A stretch of DNA of 64,000 nt, taken from Hofstenia miamia. Taxonomy: Eukaryota; Xenacoelomorpha; Acoela. Both the position numbers and the translations under genes were made by a program. The stretch covers positions 1,064,490 through 1,128,489 of the forward strand of contig SCFE01000076.1 in assembly GCA_004352715.1 (NCBI GenBank), given 5' to 3'. The notes beneath the pieces are model-generated. The model saw only the letters and a list, made by a program, of their open reading frames with translations, was not told the DNA's origin and made no database searches. Shown piece after piece: positions 13,112-26,500 of this stretch (positions are counted from its first letter, which is position 1; each line of letters begins with the position of its first letter).

Positions 13112-13803
13112 GGCCCACCTTGTCATGCCTGAACTTATACTCATTCTGCGCCAACTTCTCACACCCTGCTATCAGATGATCTACTGTCTCACAATCTTTC
13201 TTACATAACCTACCGTTTTCACTTACTTCCATTTTTCTATCTATATGCTTCTTCACCCAGTTTGTTCTTATTGCTTGCTCCTGTGCTGCCATTATCAGTG
13301 CTTCTGTTTCTCTTTTCAGTCCTGCCTTCTTTAACCATTTCTTGTTTTCTTCTCTGGCACACTTTTCTGTGTTCCTCCAGTATTCTCCATGCATCATCTT
13401 TTATACTATTCTGCCCATTCAGTGCTGACTTTTGTAGTACCTTCCTTACTCTCCTCTTGTATTCTTTTTTTAGCCTCATCTTCATTTCCTCATTCTTATC
13501 CCCACTACTCGTCCTGAAACCATCCCCATCCATACACTTACCTCTAGTCATTGTCACTGCCGCCCATTTTCCTAATCCAAATTCTAACCCTGAATCTGTG
13601 CTTGCCTTCTCCAATGTTTCCACTTGCTTCCTCAACATCTTCCTGGAACTAGCATACATCTTCAGGTCGTCCATATACCACAGGTAACTCACTGCTCTAC
13701 CATTCTGCTCTAACTTATACCCTATATCTGTCTTCTTTAACTTTTCTGTGATAGGGATCAAGCTAACTACAAACAGCAGTGGTGCTAAGCTGTCTCCCTG
13801 GAA
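13090..13803 (-). pseudogene. Non-LTR retrotransposon RT and C-terminal fragment
   Basis: Read on the - strand from 13803, the frame opens mid-RT with QGDSLAPLLFVVSLIP and reaches the intact active site LWYMDDLKMYA near 13670. It then gives AVTMTRGK and a KKEYKRRVRKVLQKSALNGQ thumb-like stretch. From about 13400 a different frame takes over: MHGEYWRNTEK, ETEALIMAAQEQAIRTNWVK and the Cys/His segment CETVDHLIAGCEKLAQNEY. These are the C-terminal part of the same type of protein. Normally more than 100 residues separate the two parts, so there is an internal deletion plus a frameshift. The 5' end is cut at an (ATT)n tract and the 3' end at a (TA)n tract. Confidence 0.85.
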
Positions 13804-13805
13804 TT

Positions 13806-13862
<57 letters not shown>
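13804..13862. repeat. (ATT)n microsatellite
   Basis: About 19 uninterrupted ATT units directly abut the truncated 5' end of the RT fragment. Confidence 0.95.
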
Positions 13863-13867
13863 TAATA

Positions 13868-13958
13868 TGATACTTCTATTACGAGTATTCTCGTACTCGG
13901 CAAAACGGAACTCATTCCCGTCTACGAGTATACTCGTAGCTGGCAGCGAATGTGTTAA
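13868..13958. mobile_element. piggyBac-like terminus with palindromes (tentative)
   Basis: Read on the - strand this begins TTAACACATTCGCTGCCAG, like the TTAA-CAC...TGCC ends of piggyBac-type elements. Next to it are the perfect 16-bp palindrome TACGAGTATACTCGTA and a near copy, TACGAGTATTCTCGTA. Only this end is clear; no partner terminus was found. Confidence 0.4.
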
Positions 13959-13959
13959 T

Positions 13960-14930
13960 CTATTTAGCCGAAATCTAACTTTTTTGTAATAAATTTTCAA
14001 TATTGCAAATTGGAACACAATTTCAATTCTTCTATTCATTTTAATTTAAAGAATATATTATTTCTGATTTTTGCATGTTTTCAATCCAAGCAGTGAATTT
14101 CCGATCATTTTCATTAACCATATTTTCTCAAAGGGCTCTAGGTAAATTGGAAATCCCCATTGTCTTATAGTTGGATTTACTTTTTGCATACCTATTATTT
14201 CTTTGAGTTTAAGTTAATCGTTAAGAACGCAGAAATCGGAAATTAATCTTCGAATATTCATAAAAGTGTATTTCAACGCATTCATTTATTTATTTCCCGG
14301 AAATTGCTTCTATCTTGAACTATCTGCAATTCATAGGATGCTAGGAAACGCTACTCGTGCTTTCTTTGATTTCTTTCGGCTTCAAATTTAAAGTCAATTT
14401 TTGAAATGCAATTGAAATGGTTTGATTTGAAGACCCTATTTTATTGCTTTCATTATGCGTCTTCTTTCTTGAAATTAAGGTTTATGTTTTTCAACCTATT
14501 TTTTCTATAAATTTGTTTGTTTTCTCTAAATCTGATTTATCACTTGCTTTTAGTGTTTTCATGTTTGCGTTTTTCATGAAAATATTAGATTTAAAACAAA
14601 AGATTAACCTGCACTGCGCCCAATTTTAGTTTCCTAACTTACAATTTAATCGTTTGGGTTAATCGAGTTGCTATTTTAATGTGATTTTTGTCAATTTTCA
14701 GGTTTTTAGTTTATTCATTTAATATATTTGTTACAATTTCATATTAATTAACATATATTTAGCGGTAGTATTGTATCATTAAAATTACTCACGTTTTCAC
14801 CAAACCATAGTTATACATTAGAGCAATATTTGCTCAATGGATAAATAAACAAACTAATGTCGCGTGTATTATGTTTGTAGACAGTTAGCAGTTAGGTGCA
14901 CATATAGGATTGTTTACTTGTATAATTACT
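13960..14930. other. Unassigned AT-rich intergenic DNA
   Basis: No convincing gene. The frames here are short and have the composition expected of random AT-rich DNA. Confidence 0.4.
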
Positions 14931-14941
14931 TGAAACTTTTG

Positions 14942-15313
14942 TTAGAATTGCCACCAAAAATATAAATTTTTTGCATTCTTGCCATTTTTGCAGTGTACGG
15001 TATCTGCAATGGTTTGGTTATAAGTAATGAAAATGAAGTCAACAGGAGACTGCAAGAAGAAGTTGTAAAAACTGGGACGAGGGTTTAATGAGACAAGACT
15101 GCCAGCAAAAAGAGAAATCAGATTTGGGATTATGAGTAAGATCCAAGCTAGAAGGTGCAGGTAGTCAATCACGACCAGAAGCATCACGACGGCGGTGACA
15201 GCTTGGCGAAGGAGAGAGATGATGGTATTCTTCTTTAAAGCACCAACCACCGTAGCAAATTGGGCGTCTGGCAGATTCTGCAAATAATCAAGCGAAAAAT
15301 TAGCTGCAGGCAT
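14942..15313 (-). CDS. Putative small two-helix membrane protein
   Basis: This is an uninterrupted 123-aa frame on the - strand, clearly richer in GC and codon structure than its surroundings between about 15040 and 15310. Residues 1-30 are soluble (MPAANFSLDYLQNLPDAQ). Residues 38-75 form two hydrophobic segments separated by DYLH and ending in NLISLFAGSLVSL. The last 40 residues are less convincing and could be intron read-through, since a tract like an acceptor (ttcttcttgcag) lies inside. I do not recognise the family. It lies head to head with the acyltransferase gene, about 850 bases from that gene's ATG, so a shared promoter is possible. It could be a first exon or a complete small protein. 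Confidence 0.5.
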   Translation of the reverse strand: MPAANFSLDYLQNLPDAQFATVVGALKKNTIISLLRQAVTAVVMLLVVIDYLHLLAWILLIIPNLISLFAGSLVSLNPRPSFYNFFLQSPVDFIFITYNQTIADTVHCKNGKNAKNLYFWWQF

Positions 15314-15319
15314 GACTGA

Positions 15320-15996
15320 AATCTAATAAACTAATTAAACTGTATAATAAACAGGCAAATTATTTTTTTGTGGGATAGTGGACAAATGGTATAAAAACAA
15401 TTTTTTACGATTTTTTAAATTACGTCATGCCCTTTCTTCATTTAAATTTTACATAAGAAGGGCAAATAAGCAGTATAAGATGCGTCTGTTATTTTTATTA
15501 AAATTTTTGTAGGGAATCTAAAAAATCTTTGCGATTTTTGAAAGATATAATTTTATTTTGCACACATTGCAAATTATACTTTTGTAATTATATAAAAAAA
15601 TAGTAGAACCACAATCCATTAAAATAGTTCTGGGACTACCCCTGCTTTAAGAATCACGAAATCCTAAATTAAATTAGTTTAAAAACTTCCTAATACAACA
15701 CATATAATAGGTAGATTTATGGCTTAATGGACTTGAAACTTAAAGTACACTGCATTGTGATTATTGTTGAGTATATACACATGAATTTCATAAATGATCT
15801 TCACTGGACTCAACTGCCTATAAGAAGTAGAAAATAGGTCTGCAAAGAATTACTATAAAATTCCAAAATGGAGAGGAAATGACGTTTTTTACGTTTAGTA
15901 TTTTTCTTTGTATTCTTTAAGCATATTTTATAATTTGTCCACGTTTGGAACCCCAAGCTTTTGCAAATATACTAAAAACCTATTTTAAAAATAGCC

Positions 15997-16027
<31 letters not shown>

Positions 16028-16096
16028 NNNNNNNNNNNNNNNNNNNNNNNNNNNNNNNNNNNNNNNNNNNNNNNNNNNNNNNNNNNNNNNNNNNNN

Positions 16097-16131
<35 letters not shown>

Positions 16132-16150
16132 CTGAAAAACTGATTTTGTG
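15320..16150. other. Intergenic region upstream of the acyltransferase, with (TA)n gap
   Basis: AT-rich DNA between two divergent genes. A (TA)n microsatellite spans 16000-16127 and is broken by a 69-N sized gap (16028-16096). An acceptor-like ttgttttag stands just before the first coding exon, so a 5' untranslated exon may lie upstream. Confidence 0.5.
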
Positions 16151-16166
16151 ATTTGTTTTAGAATTA

Positions 16167-19100
16167 ATGAATCTTGAATATCTAGGATTACTTTGGCTTT
16201 TCCCAAATGTTGTAATTGGAGTGTTAGCTACATCTCCCTTTCTAATTTTATGGATTATTTGGCGATTAGTAACCTTCATTTTACCAGGTTATATTTACCA
16301 GATCGGTGATGACTGGTTGTTCGGTTTGTATCAACGTTATATCTGTTTTACAATTGAAAACTACAATGGTCTGAAGGTGCACTATTTAAAATTTATTGGT
16401 TTCTTCATTTGGTTTTTAGTTGTTCATTAGTGGAGATGTGGAGGACTTTTTGGCTCAAAGAGGAAGCTCCATCTGTATTAACAATCACCTATCATTTAGT
16501 TAGTATTCAAGTATAGATATTCTTCTTTTTAATTTGATTTTGTAGATAATATCAAATTTTAGCTTATGGATACGTCCTGCGCTTGCCAAGCTATTGTTCC
16601 TAGTTTATTACGTTTCGTAACCTGCAGTCCAGTTTGTACGCATCTTTTATCACTTCTATTCTGTATTGTTTTTCACTCTTTGCATCTATCAACTTTATTT
16701 AAGCATACAGTGTTTTTCAGGCCTGTTTTGCTACAAGGTTTAATCATTCCAATAGTTTTGGATTTTCATTGAATGGCCCCTATCTTAACTACACAATTTA
16801 TTCTATCCAAACTGTTGCGAATTCTTATTCATGTAAACTCATTGACCCAATTAAGTGTAGTTACGATGGGCTTTTTGGAAAACTTTGAGTATGCACGGAA
16901 ACTGTTTGCTTTACAATATATTTCTTGAAGCAGTTCTATAATGGGAAAGTTCTACATTAGTGGTTTCTTTTAGAAATAATATTTCGGAAAAATATTTCAT
17001 TAATCGTATTTGTTCATTTTATCCTTTAGGTCTGTAAATCTACTGCGCCTACATAACGTTTGTAACTTCATTTCGGCTATTGTTTTTCGAGGCCCGTTTT
17101 ATTATTGTTTGCATTAGTGACGTTAAAATCGAAAAGAATTCTTGAAAATAGTAGAAATTCTTTCAAACTATACGCAGTTCAGAAATTATTGAATTTTATT
17201 AATTGCTTCGTATCGACTTACGTATTAAAGTATAAAAAGTTTTAATGAATGTGTAGTTTTTTTGAAACGTAATTAATTGCTCTCGTAAAATCGTTTTGCG
17301 CATCCATTGTTGTAAATGATCATTTGCCATCCACACATATCCCTTTCGAAATCATCAAAATTATGTCGTAAAATTCCCTTGTCGACTTGTCGTTTGTCAA
17401 AACGAAGATCGTTTGATAGCACGAGTTGCTATTATATGAGTGTCTACGCTGCTAGAGTCAGTAATGTAGGAACATTTGCTTTAGGTAACAGTGAATCTGG
17501 TCGAAGATCGCTTTCGAGATTCTCAAATAATTAACAGTTTAGTCAACAGTATGCATAACGTTACTGCATTTAAGCGCACTTAGTTGCTCTTCATTGCGCA
17601 ACTCCTACTCATGCTCCATTAACAACGTTTTATCCTACAATGGAATTTCACCTCCCAAAAATATTTCCTTAACCCTTTAAGGGCAGAATATTCTGGCGCA
17701 TTTTTTAGAATATATATATATAGTGCAAATACAGCAGTAAATAATGTTTCGAACTTTTCGAATGTTAATGAATTTAGATGATGGGCATATGTGTACCATT
17801 TTGTAAATGGGGAAAAATTGCAATATGTTTTACAAAACATTGTTCTTTGAGTGAGTAGTTACCTGTAGAAATTTACAGATAAGTCTTAGTGATGCATTTT
17901 ATAACAATTTCGTCTGTTTACATAGCATGAAAAATACCACATTCTGTGCACACATTTTTCGTTCTGGTTTGAATTTTTTTACCAGTCAGAGTTTGCACAT
18001 TCGCTTTACCATGTTTTGTGCATTGTGTGATTTGTTCATGCTTTTGAAACTGAAAATTTCACCTTTCTAGCATTCCTGACAATGGGATTGGATGGTATCG
18101 CAGGTTTCCTCTTCTGAATTTACCTCTTAATTGTATGTAAATGAAAAAGTCAATGATTTGATTGGAATTAATTTATGATCAATTATTTTTTGGGACACCC
18201 CTGCATATCCATGATATATTTCTATATTCATCCCTGCGCATATACACGTGACTGATTTGGTTATGTAAGAAACCTTAGTAAAAGCAATTAAATGCATCGG
18301 ATGGTGTTAAGAATCTACTGTAGCTGTTATATTTGGGTCCTAAGCTGAATTTCAGAATGAATAACGTGAAGATTATTTCAAACAACTTATTTGCATGATA
18401 CACTTAAGTTTGAACCTTCACAGATTTGTATTTTTTGGTTTTTTTCTATTTAACTGTATTGATATTTTCACATTTTACTCATTTTAGCAATAGAAAGGGT
18501 TTGTCGAAGTGTCATTTCTGACAAACAAAGCCCTGTAGTAAATCTAAGCCGGATCCAAACCTGAGAAATTGTTTCAGCATAACTGATGTATTTTTTATTT
18601 TATTTGAACCGTTTGCTTGTAACTGCGCATGAGGTTTCAATCAGCGGTTAACGTTAATGCTTTTCTTTGCTGTACTTATTCATGAATTTGCCATGCATAA
18701 TTTGCACATTGACGCAACTTAGTTTCCAATTGAAATCCATTTGTTCTGTTTAAGCATCTCAGCAGCAAGTTGGAAGAACTGTATATAACAATTATCATGG
18801 AATAAATCACAGAAAATTGTATTATTAATGCGTCTATCCTCTAAACTTGTTTGTGAGAAAAGAGATCGAATCAATTAAACTATTTAATTACACTTAAAAT
18901 GATAAATTTGTACGTCAGAGTACTCAGCAAGTGGCAAAAGATGCTAAACACGTTGTCGTCAGCCAAATTTCAGTGTATCGATAAAGCTACTACCTGAAGC
19001 GACATAATTGAAACGTTTAGACACATCTATCGAATTATTGATTAAAATACGTATCTGATATTTCCAGCCTTGACAATGTCGAGTTATAAGCCCCTACCAT

Positions 19101-22100
19101 CTTACTACCTCAGGCTGTTAATTTGTCTCTGGATCTAGTTACAATATCATCAGAATGACATTTTATTACAAAATGTACCAGGATTTGTCCCAGAGTGCGT
19201 CCTGAATATAAGCCCCTATTTAGTGCGAAAGTATTATCTAAGGCGTTCAAAATTTAGCTTGTGAAGTAATTTTTACAAATTTTGTTACTGTATTGAATAT
19301 ATTAAAGATTACATTCTTCTTATTTTCTTTTGCCATCAGCGTATTGTTTAGTTGATTTTCTCACAGTCGAAATGTTAGCAGTTCGCCAAAACACAATCAA
19401 TCAAGTCCGATACATTATGAAGGAAGAAATTAAATGGCTTCCTGTCTATGGATGGTATTTCCCTTTTCATTCATGCGTTTTTGTTAAACGGAGTCGCAAA
19501 ATTTCAGATGTCATACAAATATCCAATCAAATGGCAACTTTTGTGGAAGAGAAAATACCCGTAATTTATTTACTACTTTTAAGCTAGCGTGTATACACAT
19601 TGCCTTCTACTTAGATTTTAATTCCCATTTATTCAAAATACATGAAAATATATTCGAGTGTTCATACCCATTGTATGTCATAAATGGGGAAAACCCGCAG
19701 TACAGGAAAGACTGCTTCCTCAAAAAATGTATTTTCAGTCAATTTTTTATAATTGAGAAAATGTGTAACATTGAATATCGTAATGAACTATAAAACTTTT
19801 AACTCCAATTCATGAGCAATCAACATCCTAAAACAATGTTTTACAGTAAGTCAAGCTGCTGTTTAACAATTACGAAATATGGCTCTATTAAGAGAAAATT
19901 TTGAAAAATATTATTTTTGGCAATTGAGTTTGTAATATTCTTAAATGCGAGAGTTTATGTAAGACTGCTCCTGTTTTTGTATTTACTTCAGTTAGCCTCT
20001 GAAACGAAGACGGTGTAGATTATAGTTAATTCCAATTCTATACATATCTATGACATTTGTTAAGTAATTTTCTTCAATTTTGCCACTTTCTAGACCAAAG
20101 TTGGGCATTTTAAAAACTTCTAATAAAATCTGCACACTGAAATTCAAAAATTCTAAATGGAGCTTTTTTAGGAGCATATGATTCTAATGTACAGTATCAA
20201 AATGTTTAAGAAATTATATAGCATTCACTACAACTGTTGTGTAAAAAATTATTTTTCAATTTCAGCCGATCTTTCCAATGGCTCAGTCCAACCCGTACTC
20301 ACCACAGTTCTATCGCCGACTTCAACTCCTGTTAACATGGTGGGAAACCAAGGAACGCTGTGATATTGCAGAAGTCTTCTTATAAGAACACAGGCTTGTT
20401 TTCAGCATTACATTTGTTAATAGTTTTACCGGATGCCTAAGGATGGGCGACTTTGCAACTAAGTTTATGTGTTCCCCCAAATGATAAACTGTTAAGCAAC
20501 CGGTGCAATGAATCACTCCGTCATGAGAAGAATTTTTTATGCAAAGCCATAGGAACGATTCAACCCACAAGTAGCCTGTTAACACAAGTTCATAGCAAGG
20601 TTCATCAAAACAGCAATCCTTTATTGCTCCTTCAGACAAAGACTTAGCTGAAAAGACAGTGATGGCATTTTTTGGCAGCCAACATATAATTGAAAAAAAA
20701 TGACACCCTGCCATCCAGAATGTAATGGCAATTTCCCAGTGAGACAACCGCCCAACGCAGTGGAAGTAAATTGTACAGAACGTTTAATTTTTGAATAAAC
20801 ATGTTGGAAGAANNNNNNNNNNNNNNNNNNNNNATTCAACCCACAAGTAGCCTGTTAACACAAGTTCATAGCAAGGTTCATCAAAACAGCAATCCTTTAT
20901 TGCTCCTTCAGACAAAGACTTAGCTGAAAAGACAGTGATGGCATTTTTTGGCAGCCAACATATAATTGAAAAAAAATGACACCCTGCCATCCAGAATGTA
21001 ATGGCAATTTCCCAGTGAGACAACCGCCCAACGCAGTGGAAGTAAATTGTACAGAACGTTTAATTTTTGAATAAACATGTTGGAAGAAAATAATTATTAA
21101 TTACTTAAAGTGGTATTATAGTACTCTTCCGTACCGCTTTACAAATCTCGTGTAAATAGTTATCATACTTTTAATCGCATCATTTTTGCAGTTCGGCATT
21201 TTTCATCACATTCGTCATTTTGTTTATTGTTGTTGTTTATCGTTGACGTTTACTAGTGCAAATTTTTTTATCATATAAAATTTATTCTATTAATTTTTAT
21301 TTTTATGAGAATTCTCACGAAATTTTATTTGAAATTGCTAGTTGAGTAGTTTCAAATTGCATTCTTTTGTCGTATGTGTAAACACTCTAGAAAAGCCATG
21401 TGTATACAAGTAGCCACGCACTTTTAAATACAGTTAATTTTAAATCCCCCCTTGTGAAAAGCATGTTCCGTACTAAAATAATGGATTTTGCTTATTTTTA
21501 ATTAAACTGAAAATCAATTACATTTTTAAGCTAGAAATATTTTTGATTGTGTTATCAGGTTTGGATAACAGTAATCTTTGAATTTTCAATGTATTAGATG
21601 TAGTATTATTTTCTGGCCTCATTTCAGACCTAACATTAATGTTTATTTTGTCCTTGGAATTAAATTTTTAAATGCAAACGATTCAGTTAGTCACAATCTG
21701 ATTTCTAAAATTCTTCAGACTGACTTAATCAATTAATTTAATATTTCCTATCATATAAGGATGCTAACGTGTGGAAGGTTTTGTATCATATTGAATATTT
21801 TACTTTGTCCATTTCAATATTTCTTATTCTTTAATTAGATATTTAGTACATCCAATAAATGACTATTTGTACAATTTGGTTGTTATTGTTTAAACTATTT
21901 CAAGTTGAATAAAGTTTGCATTCTATTCTACTATACCACACTTTTGAGATACACCTTTGAAATTTTTGATTCAATCTAACTTATAAAATACTTTCATATT
22001 CGTTATTTTAGGTTTTTCTAACAATTTTTCCAGAAGGCACTCGTTATGATTCGTCGAAGGAGGCTCTCATAGCGCAGCATCGTGCTTACGCTGCGGCTAA

Positions 22101-23465
22101 TAAATTACCAGTGTTGCGACGTTGTTTAAACCCCAGAATTAAAGCTACAGCACTGGCCATACGAGGATTACGTAACCATGCATCGTATCTATATGATCTT
22201 ACTTTGGCCTATTCACCAGCCAATGTTCCACCAACCCTTATGAGTAAAATTTATTTGCTTATAGATTTTAAAACACATCTGAACTTGTGATTATATGACT
22301 TTTGTTAGCCTCTTATCAGGGTAATGATAAAAACCTATGCTATTCGCAAAGATTGCCTATTAACCCTCTATTGACTTAACTCTTCGACCTAATTAGGCAT
22401 TGCATATTTGCTAAACATTTGAAAAGATTAACAAATATTTGCCTATATTCAAAGATGACACTTTTAACAATGGTTTTCATTAAAACCTTACAGCTCTAGG
22501 CTTTTTCTAACTAAGGCATGTTCAATGCTGACTAGATTGCATTGATATAATCTAAAGCTATTGTAGTTAGGGAATGATTATAGCGTTATAGTAGTTTATC
22601 ATTGCATCTCTTTTGATTCGTTTATATATCAGTTACAAGTCTCATGTACAGTTAATCAGAAATCGAATTTAAGGATTCACTACCGGCTATGTTTGTTGGT
22701 TTCAAACAATTTGCTTGACTGGGTTATATTTGCAAAACATGTTTACTTCAATTTCTCCTTTATTCTTGATTTATCCAGACTACAGAGTGAAATAAGGATT
22801 AAGGTATTATAACTAATATCACAAATCTATTGTAGAATACTATTTCAAAACTAAGATGAAATATATATTTGATTATATGACATTATTGGATATGACGTGT
22901 GTTTAAATTGGTAATGCAACGTTTCAAGTAAATTTAACGACTAACTCCAATTGAAACAATTGGTTTAACAACATAAACTCTAAATTAGCTGCTTAAGCCC
23001 AGGTAAAGTCAGTATTCTTCAAATAGTTTTCCTCGAAAATATGCTCCTGCATTTTTCATAAAAGAAATCTGCTTTTCACTCAACTTATTTTTAAACAAAT
23101 ATGTTTTGTTAATAGAAATTTTATGACGTTATTGAACGATAACAGGTTGAATGCACATTAAATATTATTGCATGAGGAGGGGGTTGTAGCAGATGTTTCT
23201 TTTTGAATATTGCAATATATTGCCTTCTGAAATCCAACAGTTAAGGATGATCAGTGAATTGAATTTTCATATGCCTACGGATCTTCCAGTTGAAGCATTT
23301 TGTAGGAGCATCAGCAGATGTCTTAAACAGTAATTATATATATATATATATATATATATNNNNNNNNNNNNNNNNNNNNNNNNNNNNNNNNNNNNNNNNN
23401 NNNNNNNNNNNNNNNNNNNNNNNNNNNNNNNNNNNNNNNNNNNNNNNNNNNNNNNNNNNNNNNNN

Positions 23466-23508
<43 letters not shown>

Positions 23509-26500
23509 TTTTGATTTAGAAAAATTCTAAACATATTTAATCTTGAAAAAAACATTTTGGTAAGTTAGAATTTGCAATTTTGTTTAGTATTTTCTTGTAG
23601 AGATGGACTTTTGTGCTACAGCAAAACACTTAAGTTAAATGCACTCTGCTTAGCATCTGCCCCCGCGCGAGATAATTGCAAGATAATTACCGGGGCATGA
23701 GTTCGTGTATCATGCCAAAGAGCACTTAACATAGTTCATTTGCCCCGGGACAAAGCCCATCGTGTAACATCCGCTTATATGTTGGAAATTTTTGCAAACT
23801 TTTTACAGTGTCGTTTTAATTAACTTGTCATGAAACTCATTCCGTAAACTGTGATCGCCACCCCTTAAAATAGCCGCTATTTCTCAGCAAAACTATTTCA
23901 GACGTTTGTTTGCTTGTTGAATGCCATCTTCAACGATTGATTGACTCAGACAGGAGTCTCATTTTAAATGTTTGGCCATTAAATGAAAATAATCAATAGA
24001 ATTAATGTCGTTCACACCACATTACTAAATTTGCGAAGCTTTACTGTTAAAGTGATTTGCCCTCTAGCCATGAAGCACGTTTGAATATAAATATATAAAT
24101 TTACAATTTATGTTAAATGAAAGACAATATAATAGATTTACAACATAAACTAGTGATCTTCTTTCTTGTTAATGTAACCGAATAAACTTTGTGTTTGTTG
24201 CACTTAGGCGTAGATCAAATCTGTAAAAAATTGATGCCTAATTTGAACCCGAGTGGTAATCAAAAGTTTTGATTGTCAGCATAAAATAAAAAATACCATG
24301 TTGATACATATTTGCCAATTTAAATTCAAACCTAACTCAATTAAATATAAGGATTGGATTCCTTTTCCATGTAGTCTTCCAAAGCCATAGTCAGCAACCA
24401 TTGAGAAATAAGTATTATATCTCTAATTTGATGTAAAATAAAGTTTAGAAGAGAATAAGAGTAGTCTAAAGTCGATCTGAGCATTATTCGCAGCACAATT
24501 AGCATTTTCGCAATTTCCAGTTCATAACAGACTTTTAATCGATATCTGAGTATTTTCCGCTTTAGGACTATTTTTTTTGTTTGTTTGTGCTATGGATGTA
24601 TTTTACAATATTATGTTTAGATGTTCTACTTCGTAAGGTTAAATCTGTGCATGTTAACGTTCGGCAAATACCTTTAGCGCAACTACCAACCGACAACGAC
24701 GCCATCCAACAATGGTTATTTCAAAGTTTCCAACGTAAAGACAAGTATGTTAACTACTTTCCAACGTTATTGATCGAAGTTTAAATTTTGTTTAGTTATA
24801 TTGATTTTAGTGAAAAGCTTGAAATATGCTAATATTTCAAAGTCAAAATTTTTTAATATGATTTTGAGTGTGACAAATTAATATGCGTTTCTACTCCACA
24901 GTCATTACTGTGTTTTATTAGTTTCCACGGGATATAGAAGTAAAATAATAAAAGATTAAAACGGATGGGACATGATAACTGGTGAAGGCATAATAAATAA
25001 ACGATAATAGTTGATTAAATTAATAAATTTTTATTCAATTTCATTATTCGTAAATAATTTCGCTTACGTTGCAATTCATTGCAGTTTAACTGGTTGTTTT
25101 TTGTTAAGATTATTTTTGTTTACAGGAAATTTCAAAAATTTATAAATTAATGTCAAGTGACTTAGTTTAATTATATTTTAAAACGCTTTACTACCATTCG
25201 AATTTAACGCGCGATCTAAGGTAAATGAAATTTTACCCTTAATTGAATAAATCAAATGTAACACTAAGTTAAATTTGCGAACAGGATTTTTCTTCAATCC
25301 TATATGTTGTTAATGTGAATTCAGTCATGTTTTCAGGATCAATGTTTGCTCCTAAAATAGAATATGTATCGTGCAAAAATGAACTAAGTTGAAAGTTGGA
25401 TTATACTTGGGCTGCAACTTTTGATCTTTAGTAACTTGTACTGTAATGGTAAAGCGTTAAGCATGTATTTGTAAAAGCAAAGTACCAACCATCAAAACAC
25501 ACCACTTTTTTAAGAACCGCGAGAGCAGGTTGACCATTTGTTGTAAAACTAATTGGAACCAACCTAGAGGTAGGTGTTTTTATTGCATTTTCGACAAAAA
25601 TGTTTTGCATATTTTTTTAATTTTCTTACAAAAAAACAAAAGCTGACCGTAAAACATCTTAAAACTTTCAATCAATATACAATATCAAATTAATAAAAAA
25701 AGTTGTTTAGAACATCACTCGAATAATTGTCTACTAAGCACTGCTGAGATGACTTTCCATCTTCTAACTTTTTCATCTTTTTTCGTACTATTTCGAGCGT
25801 CGTTTCCATTTGCTTCTTTTTCTTCTAGAGCCTTTGATTGTATTGTTTTTTGCACAAGTGTGTGCCGTTTATAGATTGTTATCTAAGTTCCTCAGCAGCT
25901 ATGATCCGCTCAGTATTCTTCTTTTCTTTGTTAGCACTTTCCAATTTCATCATATTGCGAAGTTCAGGAGGAGGAATGAAGTTCTCAAAGCTCTCACGAT
26001 CAAAATATTAGCGAATGAAGCTCAAATTGTCATATGTCTCATGCAACATATGGCTTTAATGTGAACAGTCCAAGTTTTTAATGACGGAAAACCCGCCTTC
26101 AACCATTATGTTATGAGGACAAGTAATCAGCACTTTTTCAAACAAGCCCTTAGTGTTTGAATACTTGTTAGCAAGTAAATTTTTAGCAAATGCTTCAGCA
26201 AGACTACTAGTATTTGTCTGCAAAACATGCAGGGCTGAAAAATCACCGCCCACTACTGTTGACAGAGTCCTTAATTTTTTTAAGCGCTTATCATTGAATT
26301 CAAGACGAGGAAAATAAAGCAAAAAACAATTTCTTGTTCAGTGAGGATTGCAAAATTGTTCCAAATCGTGATAAGAGGCTATGTAGTTGGAATTCGTTGA
26401 ATTTACCCCAGGTTTCCTTAATATAGTTTAAGTCATATTCTGATAATCGATTCATGGCTTCCACTAATGAAGCAATCTCAGAATAAAAATAAAATTCACT

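Noticed and set aside
13262-13687. 141-aa + strand frame of leucine/serine-rich type
   Set aside because: It is the antisense of the RT fragment on the - strand, which carries the YMDD box.
20322-20747. 141-aa - strand frame in AGPAT5 intron 3
   Set aside because: It is antisense to the candidate 3' exon/UTR, has no recognisable domain, and its duplicate at 20784-21023 comes only from the gap-flanking artefact.
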